Origin: an uncultured Shinella sp.
GTDB lineage: Bacteria; Pseudomonadota; Alphaproteobacteria; Rhizobiales; Rhizobiaceae
Assembly (NCBI GenBank): GCA_946886325.1
Contig: CAMPIK010000231.1
Location: 1 to 5,158 of the forward strand
Direction: 5' to 3'
DNA: 5,158 nucleotides
The position numbers and the translations under genes were made by a program. Within the stretch, counting starts at the first letter, position 1. Every line of letters begins with the position of its first letter. Below, in pieces: positions 1-5,158 of this stretch. The notes beneath the pieces are model-generated. The model was given only the letters and a program-made list of their open reading frames with translations, was not told where the DNA came from and made no database searches.

Positions 1-26
1 CAAACCGATAAGAAGGAGGCCGTCCT

Positions 27-140
27 TTGACCCTCAAGGCCCGCGTCATTCCCTGTCTCGACGTCAAGGACCGCCCGCGACGCCCGCAGCCGCTTCGCGG
101 CGAGGACGCGCAAACCGATAAGAAGGAGGCCGTCCTTTGA
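27..140 (+). pseudogene. Truncated hisF 5' copy 1: 37-codon mini-ORF
   Basis: This mini-ORF opens at TTG 27-29, seven bases after an AAGGAGG Shine-Dalgarno at 13-19, exactly as hisF does. Its first 15 residues match HisF ([15 protein letters not shown]). It then leaves the hisF sequence for an arginine/proline-rich tail ending in KKEAVL and stops at TGA 138-140. Only the first beta strand of the HisF barrel is present, including the catalytic-type Asp12, so no enzyme activity is possible. The stop overlaps the next TTG start (137-139) in a TTGA arrangement, and the next Shine-Dalgarno lies inside this ORF. The start signals suggest it could be translated, but whether it is expressed or has a role is unknown. 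It contains no histidine codon, which argues against a classical His attenuator leader peptide. Confidence 0.6.
76..110. repeat. GC-rich imperfect palindrome in the repeat unit (second copy at 186-220)
   Basis: The part of the unit that does not match hisF contains a perfect 5-bp stem, GCCGC (89-93) and GCGGC (97-101), around a TTC loop. It is flanked by CGCG at 76-79 and CGCG at 107-110, which can pair as an outer stem across a mismatched interior. The same structure recurs at 186-220. It resembles the short palindromic intergenic repeats common in rhizobia, but I cannot assign it to a named family. It could also be the 3' end of an upstream gene (hisA is expected there) or its spacer: one frame stays open through it to the TAA at 119-121, although that translation does not look like HisA. 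Confidence 0.5.
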
Positions 141-250
141 CCCTCAAGGCCCGCGTCATTCCCTGTCTCGACGTCAAGGACCGCCCGCGACGCCCGCAGC
201 CGCTTCGCGGCGAGGACGCGCAAACCGATAAGAAGGAGGCCGTCCTTTGA
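137..250 (+). pseudogene. Truncated hisF 5' copy 2: 37-codon mini-ORF
   Basis: The sequence is identical to the mini-ORF 110 bp upstream: TTG start at 137-139, Shine-Dalgarno AAGGAGG at 123-129, 15 HisF residues, then the Arg/Pro-rich tail. Its stop TGA (248-250) overlaps the TTG start of the intact hisF (247-249). A ribosome finishing this ORF would therefore sit directly on the real hisF start, making translational coupling possible. The protein fragment has no enzymatic potential. It is either a decaying duplicate or a coupling uORF; the sequence alone cannot decide. Confidence 0.6.
233..249 (+). promoter_or_regulatory. Strong Shine-Dalgarno and TTG start of hisF
   Basis: AAGGAGG at 233-239 is a near-perfect Shine-Dalgarno placed 7 bases before TTG 247-249. 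No ATG or GTG occurs between them. The HisF N-terminus ([12 protein letters not shown]) begins right after this TTG, so it decides the start. The strong ribosome site probably offsets the weak start codon. The same pair recurs at 13-29 and 123-139 in the upstream repeats. Confidence 0.85.
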
Positions 251-1023
251 CCCTCAAGGCCCGCGTCATTCCCTGCCTCGACGTCAAGGACGGCCGTGTC
301 GTCAAGGGCGTCAGCTTCGTCAACCTGGTCGATGCCGGCGATCCGGTGGAGTCGGCCAAGGCCTATGATGCGGCCGGTGCCGACGAGCTGTGCTTCCTCG
401 ACATCACCGCTTCCTCCGACAACCGCGACACAATCTTCGACGTGGTGGCGCGCACGGCCGAACATTGTTTCATGCCGCTGACCGTCGGTGGCGGGGTGCG
501 CACGGTGGCGGACATCCGCAAGCTGCTGCTCGCCGGCGCCGACAAAGTGTCGATCAATTCGGCGGCGGTGAAAAACCCGGATTTCGTTGCCGAAGCGGCT
601 GACAAGTTCGGCAACCAGTGCATCGTCGTCTCGATCGATTCCAAGAAAGTGTCGAAGGACGGCGAGGCGGACCGCTGGGAAATCTTTACCCATGGCGGAC
701 GCGAGCCGACGGGCATCGACGCGGTCGCCTTTGCCGAGAAGATGGTCGAGCGCGGCGCCGGCGAACTGCTGCTCACCTCGATGGACCGCGACGGTCAGAA
801 GGGCGGCTATGACATCGCGCTGACGCGCACCATCGCCGACCGCGTTCCGGTTCCGGTGATCGCATCAGGCGGCGTCGGCAATCTCGATCATCTCGTCGAG
901 GGCATCCGCGACGGGCACGCGACGGCGGTGCTTGCCGCCTCGATCTTCCATTTCGGCACGCACACGATCGGCGAGGCCAAGCGCTACATGGCCGATCGCG
1001 GCATCGCCATGCGGCTCGACTGA
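247..1023 (+). CDS. hisF: Imidazole glycerol phosphate synthase, cyclase subunit HisF
   Basis: HisF is the synthase half of the HisH-HisF complex in the cytoplasm. It uses ammonia released by the HisH glutaminase to convert PRFAR into imidazole glycerol phosphate and AICAR, thereby linking histidine and purine synthesis. The 258-residue length is normal for the family. The (beta/alpha)8 barrel shows its two catalytic aspartates, Asp12 in PCLDV and Asp131 in VVSIDSKK. Phosphate-binding loops are GGGVR (81-85) and SGGVG (207-211), and LLTSMDRDG lies at 175-183. Many stretches are typical of rhizobial HisF, such as [16 protein letters not shown] and [19 protein letters not shown]. The start is TTG, chosen from the Shine-Dalgarno and the conserved N-terminus. 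hisE follows after 15 bp. The gene is intact, but its first 45 bp are duplicated in the upstream tandem array. HisH and HisA are not in the window. Confidence 0.98.
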   Translation: MTLKARVIPCLDVKDGRVVKGVSFVNLVDAGDPVESAKAYDAAGADELCFLDITASSDNRDTIFDVVARTAEHCFMPLTVGGGVRTVADIRKLLLAGADKVSINSAAVKNPDFVAEAADKFGNQCIVVSIDSKKVSKDGEADRWEIFTHGGREPTGIDAVAFAEKMVERGAGELLLTSMDRDGQKGGYDIALTRTIADRVPVPVIASGGVGNLDHLVEGIRDGHATAVLAASIFHFGTHTIGEAKRYMADRGIAMRLD

Positions 1024-1038
1024 GAGGACGGCGAGACC

Positions 1039-1359
1039 ATGACCGACTTCACGCTTGCCGACCTCGAACGCATCGTCGCGACACGCGCCGCCGCCTCGCC
1101 AGAGGAGTCCTGGACCGCGAAACTCGTTGCCGCCGGCCAGGCCAAGGCCGCCAAGAAACTCGGTGAAGAGGCCGTGGAAACGGTGATCGCTGCGATCGAG
1201 GGCGAAAAAGGACCGCTTGTCAGCGAAAGCGCTGATCTCCTCTATCATCTGATGGTCGTATTGAAAATCGGCGGGGTAGAGCTACAAGAGGTGATGGCAG
1301 AGCTGGAACGGCGGACCGGACAGTCCGGCATCGCGGAAAAATCCAGCCGGCAGAGTTGA
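1039..1359 (+). CDS. hisE: Phosphoribosyl-ATP pyrophosphatase HisE
   Basis: HisE hydrolyses phosphoribosyl-ATP to phosphoribosyl-AMP and pyrophosphate, the second step of histidine synthesis. At 106 residues it is a stand-alone HisE, not a HisI-HisE fusion, as is usual in alphaproteobacteria. The all-alpha MazG-like fold is recognised from [14 protein letters not shown] (39-52), carrying the metal-binding ExxE (Glu44, Glu47), and from [13 protein letters not shown] (63-75), carrying ExxD (Glu63, Asp66). The ATG at 1039 follows a GAGAGGA-type ribosome site at 1022-1028. It lies 15 bp after hisF, so the two are surely cotranscribed. The TGA stop shares its last base with the coaA ATG. The C-terminal tail after residue 94 is short, polar and not conserved. 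Nothing essential is missing. Confidence 0.96.
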   Translation: MTDFTLADLERIVATRAAASPEESWTAKLVAAGQAKAAKKLGEEAVETVIAAIEGEKGPLVSESADLLYHLMVVLKIGGVELQEVMAELERRTGQSGIAEKSSRQS

Positions 1360-2354
1360 TGATCCAGGCAGCACGCGACGCCGAGCAGGCGGATATTCCC
1401 GACGATTTCGGAAACCGCAACTACTCTCCCTACCGGTTCTTCTCCGCCGAGGAATGGTCGCGATTCCGGGCCGACACGCCGCTGACGCTGACGTCGGACG
1501 AGGTCAAGCGGCTGCGTTCGCTGAACGATCCGGTCGATCTCGACGAGGTGCGGCGCATCTATCTCTCGCTGTCGCGCCTGCTGTCGGCCCATGTCGAATC
1601 CTCGCAGATCCTGTTCGAGCAGCGCAAGCGCTTCCTCAGCCTCTCCGACGAGACGAAAACGCCCTTCGTGATCGGCATTGCCGGCTCGGTCGCGGTCGGC
1701 AAATCGACCACGGCCCGCATTCTTGCCGAGCTTCTCGCGCGCTGGCCGTCGAGCCCCAAGGTCGATCTCGTGACGACGGACGGCTTCCTCTATCCGAACG
1801 CCATCCTGAAGCGCGAAAACATGATGGAGCGGAAGGGCTTTCCGGAAAGCTACGACACCGGCGCGCTCCTGCGCTTCCTCTCCGCCATCAAGGCCGGGCA
1901 ACCGAACGTCAAGGCACCGACTTACTCGCACCTGACCTATGACGTTCTGCCCAACGAGCACCGCATCGTCGACCGGCCCGACATCCTGATCTTCGAGGGC
2001 ATCAACGTGCTGCAATCGCGCAGCCTGCCCGCCGACGGCAAGATCGTGCCGATGGTCTCCGACTTCTTCGACTTCTCGATCTATATCCATGCCGAGGAAG
2101 GGCTGATCCACAACTGGTATGTCGAGCGCTTCATGCGGCTGCGCGACACCGCGTTTCGCGATCCGCATTCCTACTTCCATCGTTATGCGACGATCAGCGA
2201 GGAGGAGGCGCTCGGGATTGCCGAGGGGCTCTGGCAGAACACCAACCTGAAGAACCTGCACCAGAACATCCTGCCGACCCGCCCGCGCGCCGACCTCATC
2301 CTGCAGAAGGGCGAGAACCACCTGATGGAATCGGTGGCGCTGCGCAAGCTGTAA
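1359..2354 (+). CDS. coaA: Pantothenate kinase, type I (CoaA)
   Basis: CoaA phosphorylates pantothenate with ATP, the first and usually rate-limiting step of coenzyme A synthesis; the bacterial type I enzyme is normally feedback-inhibited by CoA. The 331 residues match the family length. Visible landmarks are the family N-terminal motif [11 protein letters not shown] (23-33), the P-loop GSVAVGKST (109-117), TTDGFLYPN (139-147), RKGFPESYD (158-166), the substrate-site region [12 protein letters not shown] (187-198), IFEGINVLQ (211-219), and the C-terminal [17 protein letters not shown] (299-315). The ATG at 1359 overlaps the hisE stop (TGATG) and lacks a strong Shine-Dalgarno, suggesting translation coupled to hisE. 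A TTG one codon upstream (1356) is a less likely start. The gene ends 21 bp from the convergent alkB, with no terminator hairpin in the gap. Confidence 0.97.
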   Translation: MIQAARDAEQADIPDDFGNRNYSPYRFFSAEEWSRFRADTPLTLTSDEVKRLRSLNDPVDLDEVRRIYLSLSRLLSAHVESSQILFEQRKRFLSLSDETKTPFVIGIAGSVAVGKSTTARILAELLARWPSSPKVDLVTTDGFLYPNAILKRENMMERKGFPESYDTGALLRFLSAIKAGQPNVKAPTYSHLTYDVLPNEHRIVDRPDILIFEGINVLQSRSLPADGKIVPMVSDFFDFSIYIHAEEGLIHNWYVERFMRLRDTAFRDPHSYFHRYATISEEEALGIAEGLWQNTNLKNLHQNILPTRPRADLILQKGENHLMESVALRKL

Positions 2355-2375
2355 GCCGGCTCAACAACTCCCGAT

Positions 2376-2996
2376 TCAGGGATTGACGCGGCGAAGGGTG
2401 AGGTTGATGCGCCCGCCATTCTTCAGAAGCGTCGAGGTGCCGGGATAGATCCGGTCGACGCCGTGGAAGACGAGCCGGCTCTCACCGCCGAGCACCACGA
2501 CATCGCCACTCGACAGCCGGAAAGACCGCGTCGGGTCGCTGCGGGCCGTGCCGCCGATGCGGAAAAGGCACTGGTCTCCAAGCGATACCGAGACCACAGG
2601 CGCCGAAAAATCCGTCTCGTCGCGATCCTGATGCAGGCCCATCTTCGCCGTGTCGTCGTAGAAATTGACGAGACAGGCTTCGGGCGGACGGGCGCAGCCG
2701 GAGACCTCGGTCCAGAGGTCGATCAGCGCCTGCGGGATCGCCGGCCAGGGATCTCCGGTGACCGGATGCGTCGGCTGGTAGCGATAGCCGCCGGTGCGGT
2801 CGGTGACCCAGCCGAGCGGCCCGCAATTCGTCATGCGCACCGACATCGGTTTCCCGGTCCGCGGCATTTCCGGCACGAAAAGCGGCGCTGCGGCAACAAC
2901 GGAACGGATGTCCGCCACGAGCGCTGCCTGCGCATCCGCGTCGAAATGGTCAGGCAGATAGACGAGGCCCGGCGGCAGCGGTTGGCTTTTGCTCAT
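2376..2996 (-). CDS. alkB: AlkB-type Fe(II)/2-oxoglutarate DNA dealkylation dioxygenase
   Basis: AlkB removes alkyl lesions such as 1-methyladenine and 3-methylcytosine from DNA and RNA by oxidative demethylation, using Fe(II), oxygen and 2-oxoglutarate. The 206-residue protein carries the iron triad His122, Asp124 (LHQDRDE) and His178 (VFHGVDR). Asn111 and Tyr113 (NFYDD) and Arg196 and Arg202 (RINLTLR) bind 2-oxoglutarate. The spacing closely matches E. coli AlkB: 11 residues from Asn to the first His, 56 between the two His, 6 between the two Arg. The substrate-lid motif GPLGWVTD near residue 60 and GDPWPAIP near 81-88 also fit AlkB proper. It starts 18 bp after the BON-LysM gene with only a weak GGTGG ribosome site, so it is probably cotranscribed. 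No ada gene is adjacent. Other AlkB-family roles such as tRNA modification are possible but less likely. Confidence 0.93.
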   Translation of the reverse strand: MSKSQPLPPGLVYLPDHFDADAQAALVADIRSVVAAAPLFVPEMPRTGKPMSVRMTNCGPLGWVTDRTGGYRYQPTHPVTGDPWPAIPQALIDLWTEVSGCARPPEACLVNFYDDTAKMGLHQDRDETDFSAPVVSVSLGDQCLFRIGGTARSDPTRSFRLSSGDVVVLGGESRLVFHGVDRIYPGTSTLLKNGGRINLTLRRVNP

Positions 2997-3014
2997 GCCG
3001 CCACCGTCAGCCTG

Positions 3015-3527
3015 TCATGCTTCGCCGAGATCGGGAATGCGGAGCACCTGGCCCGGATAGATCTTGTCCGGATGGGACAGCATCGGCCGGTTGGCGTCGA
3101 AGATCACGGTGTGCTTCGGCCCCTTGCCCTTGCCGTAGAAGGTCTCGGCAATCTTCCAGAGATTGTCGCCCTTCTTGACCGTATGGAATTTCGGCTCGCT
3201 CGCCGGCGTCGCCGCCTTGACGAGTTCCGTCATGTCGGCCTGCGCGAGCTTGAGGCCGGATTCGGGCGCTACGATCTTGAGGTCGCCCGCCTCCACGGCC
3301 GAAATGCCGAGCGTATTGCCGACCGCGACGACGGCCTTTTCGAAGGCGGCCTGGTCGGCGACGACGCCCTTCAGGATGATCTTGTCGCCATCGACGGCCA
3401 CGTCGACCTTCTCGGTGCCGAGATCGAAGGAATCGAGTTCCTTCTTCACGGCCTCGGCTTCCGGCGGTTCGTCGCCGCCGATCCCGAGCTTCTTTCCGGC
3501 ATTCTTGATGAAACTGAAGAGACCCAT
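3015..3527 (-). CDS. kbp: Kbp/YgaU-like protein with BON and LysM domains
   Basis: This 170-residue protein resembles E. coli Kbp (YgaU), a small cytoplasmic potassium-binding protein linked to growth at high external potassium. It begins MGLFSFIKNAGKKLG, close to the start of Kbp as I recall it. A BON domain covers about residues 24-88, with VAVGNTLGISAV at 67-78. A lysine/alanine linker follows, then a LysM domain at about 114-165 with FHTVKKGDNLWKIAETFYG and the family ending ANRPMLSHPDKIYPGQVLRIP. No signal peptide or membrane segment is seen, so a cytoplasmic place is inferred despite the LysM domain. The linker is longer than in the 149-residue E. coli protein. The start at 3527 is chosen because GGGAGG (3533-3538) lies 5 bases upstream; an in-frame ATG at 3542 sits before that site. 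alkB follows after 18 bp. Potassium binding in this species is inferred from homology only. Confidence 0.92.
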   Translation of the reverse strand: MGLFSFIKNAGKKLGIGGDEPPEAEAVKKELDSFDLGTEKVDVAVDGDKIILKGVVADQAAFEKAVVAVGNTLGISAVEAGDLKIVAPESGLKLAQADMTELVKAATPASEPKFHTVKKGDNLWKIAETFYGKGKGPKHTVIFDANRPMLSHPDKIYPGQVLRIPDLGEA

Positions 3528-3559
3528 CGCTTCCTCCCGCATTTTTCTCGACGATAATC

Positions 3560-3587
3560 ACATAGGGCGGCAAATGGAAGTTGAAAC
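3560..3587 (-). promoter_or_regulatory. Weak candidate promoter for kbp-alkB
   Basis: On the minus strand, CTATGT (3560-3565) matches the rhizobial -10 consensus CTATAT at five of six positions. It is preceded, after a 16-base spacer, by GTTTCA (3582-3587), a poor -35. It lies about 33 bases before the kbp start, in the only AT-richer stretch between arfB and kbp. The -35 is weak, so this is a suggestion only. Read-through from arfB is the alternative. Confidence 0.25.
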
Positions 3588-3625
3588 AGCATCTTCGCAC
3601 AAGAGCCGAACGCCGATACTTGCGC

Positions 3626-4060
3626 TCAATCGCCCGGTGGCTTGCCGCGCATCTTCTTGACCACGGAGCGGCCGGCTTTTGCCTTCAGCCGACGCTCGAC
3701 CGAACCTTTGGACGGCTTGGTCTTGCGCCGGGGCGGCGGCGGCGGTTCGGCGGCCTTGGCGATCAGGTCCCGCAGGCGTTCGCGCGCATCTTCGCGGTTT
3801 CGCTCCTGGCTGCGAAAGCGGTTCGCCTCGATCATCAGCACGCCGTCCTTCGAGACACGCCGCCCGGCAAGCTTCTCCGCGTTCTCCTTGACGCGCTCGG
3901 ACAGCGACGGCGAATTGCGCAGATCGAAGAAGAGCTGGACCGCCGTCGAGACCTTGTTGACGTTCTGCCCGCCGGGACCGCCCGCCAGCACGAACTGCTC
4001 GGTCAGTTCCCAGCCGGCGATCACGATCGATTTTGTGACGGGAAGCGCGTCGCTTGCCAT
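3626..4060 (-). CDS. arfB: Ribosome-rescue peptidyl-tRNA hydrolase ArfB (YaeJ family)
   Basis: ArfB binds stalled ribosomes that lack a stop codon in the A site and hydrolyses the peptidyl-tRNA, a back-up to trans-translation. The 144 residues are the normal ArfB size, far shorter than release factors RF1/RF2, and there is no codon-recognition domain. The catalytic domain shows LAGGPGGQNVNKVSTAVQL (25-43) with the GGQ tripeptide at 30-32. After a proline-rich hinge (AEPPPPPRRK, 104-113) comes a basic C-terminal tail (KGSVERRLKAKAGRSVVKKMRGKPP) of the kind that enters the empty mRNA channel. The ATG at 4060 follows GAGGT (4071-4075) after 10 bases; this site lies in an inverted repeat. The gene follows the pckA terminator and is separated from kbp by 98 bp, so it probably has its own promoter, though none is clear. 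Confidence 0.95.
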   Translation of the reverse strand: MASDALPVTKSIVIAGWELTEQFVLAGGPGGQNVNKVSTAVQLFFDLRNSPSLSERVKENAEKLAGRRVSKDGVLMIEANRFRSQERNREDARERLRDLIAKAAEPPPPPRRKTKPSKGSVERRLKAKAGRSVVKKMRGKPPGD

Positions 4061-4070
4061 GATGGATGAT

Positions 4071-4084
4071 ACCTCGTTCGAGGT
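4071..4084 (-). promoter_or_regulatory. Inverted repeat containing the arfB Shine-Dalgarno
   Basis: The transcript side reads ACCTCGAACGAGGT, self-complementary arms of ACCTC and GAGGT around GAAC (six pairs are possible on paper). The GAGGT arm (4071-4075) is the only good Shine-Dalgarno for arfB, 10 bases before the ATG, and its partner ACCTC (4080-4084) is an anti-Shine-Dalgarno-like sequence. When folded, the ribosome site would be hidden. A 5-bp stem is modest, so regulation is a hypothesis. The repeat itself is certain. Confidence 0.5.
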
Positions 4085-4131
4085 CTTTTACCGCCGCCCG
4101 GGTCCCAACGGCAAGGGCATGACCCCAACGC

Positions 4132-4155
4132 AAAAACCCGGCCGGAGCCGGGTTT
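4132..4155 (-). terminator. Intrinsic terminator of pckA
   Basis: On the minus strand, AAACCCGG (4148-4155) and CCGGGTTT (4134-4141) form an 8-bp GC-rich stem around a 6-base loop. The 3' arm runs on into TTTTTG, giving a run of five T (4132-4136). It lies 29 bases after the pckA stop and before arfB, so it separates the two transcripts. Confidence 0.9.
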
Positions 4156-4184
4156 CACGTGAATCATCGCCTGCAATGCAACCT

Positions 4185-5158
<974 letters not shown>

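Larger units (their letters stand above)
1..291. repeat. Tandem array of a 110-bp unit spanning the hisF translation start (2 full copies plus a 71-bp partial)
   Basis: Bases 1-110 and 111-220 are identical. Bases 221-291 repeat the first 71 bases of the unit with one difference: T at 56 and 166 but C at 276, which is synonymous (TGT/TGC, Cys10 of HisF). The partial copy then continues into intact hisF. Each unit contains, in order, a TAA (unit bases 9-11), an AAGGAGG Shine-Dalgarno, a TTG start, 15 hisF codons, and about 39 bp of GC-rich sequence absent from hisF itself. The repeated segment therefore joins the region just upstream of hisF to the 5' end of hisF, as expected for a short tandem duplication. 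Because 110 is not a multiple of 3, the reading frame rotates between copies. The array starts at the window edge, so the true copy number is unknown, and an assembly artefact at a contig end cannot be excluded. Confidence 0.97.

Noticed and set aside
27..250. The mini-ORFs as a histidine attenuator leader peptide
   Set aside because: The 37-codon peptide has no histidine codon, and there is no terminator/antiterminator pair with a T run before hisF.
64..693. Minus-strand open frame of 209 codons over the repeat and hisF
   Set aside because: It is antisense to hisF with no family motif. Its repeated C-terminal part only reflects the tandem DNA repeat.
1245..2321. Long open frame antisense to coaA (358 codons, minus strand)
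   Set aside because: It mirrors coaA codon by codon, gives a low-complexity composition rich in Arg, Asp, Val and Gly, matches no known family, and is expected in GC-rich DNA where the complementary frame lacks stops.
2354..2361. AGCCGGCT palindrome between coaA and alkB as a bidirectional terminator
   Set aside because: It is an 8-bp palindrome with no loop and no flanking T or A run, so it is most likely chance.
2463..3557. Long open frame on the plus strand (364 codons) across alkB and kbp
   Set aside because: It crosses two well-supported minus-strand genes and their spacer, has no recognisable motif and has the typical composition of an antisense shadow.
3597..3625. Hairpin right after the arfB stop (GCGCAAG pairing with CTTGTGC, one G-U pair, 15-base loop)
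   Set aside because: The stem is 7 bp with a long loop and no T run follows, so it is not supported as an intrinsic terminator.
4104..4130. Short direct repeat CCCAACG at 4104-4110 and 4124-4130 in the arfB leader
   Set aside because: Seven bases repeated once in GC-rich DNA is within chance, and no regulator site is recognised.

Overview
The window is chromosomal DNA from an alphaproteobacterium, most likely of the Rhizobiaceae (Rhizobium/Agrobacterium/Sinorhizobium/Shinella type). The evidence is high GC with GC-rich third codon positions, proteins that closely resemble rhizobial HisF, HisE, CoaA and PckA, and the gene order hisF-hisE-coaA followed by convergent genes and pckA, which I recall from rhizobial chromosomes. 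The genus cannot be fixed from the sequence alone. Nearly all of the window is dense housekeeping DNA.

Layout. Positions 1-291 hold a tandem repeat of a 110-bp unit: two identical full copies and a partial third that runs into the real hisF gene. Each unit carries a strong Shine-Dalgarno, a TTG start and the first 15 codons of hisF, then about 39 bp of GC-rich, partly palindromic sequence. Positions 247-2354 (+ strand) form a tight unit: hisF (cyclase subunit of imidazole glycerol phosphate synthase), hisE (phosphoribosyl-ATP pyrophosphatase) and coaA (pantothenate kinase). The hisE stop and coaA start overlap by one base. From 2376 to the right edge all genes are on the minus strand. In transcription order they are pckA (ATP-dependent PEP carboxykinase, 5' part outside the window, with a clear intrinsic terminator), arfB (GGQ-type ribosome-rescue hydrolase), a kbp-like BON-LysM gene, and alkB (Fe/2-oxoglutarate dealkylation repair enzyme). 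The coaA and alkB genes converge across a 21-bp gap.

How the genes work together. HisF and HisE serve histidine biosynthesis, and coaA is translationally linked to them although it starts coenzyme A synthesis. The kbp-like gene and alkB are 18 bp apart and probably share a transcript. arfB stands alone after the pckA terminator, and its Shine-Dalgarno lies within a small perfect inverted repeat. pckA is the gluconeogenic OAA-to-PEP step.

The one truly unusual structure is the repeat at the left edge. It multiplies the hisF translation start and makes two 37-codon mini-ORFs, each ending in a TTGA overlap with the next start. It may continue beyond the left edge, and an assembly artefact must be ruled out. 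I see no mobile element, CRISPR array, tRNA/rRNA gene or defence system here.
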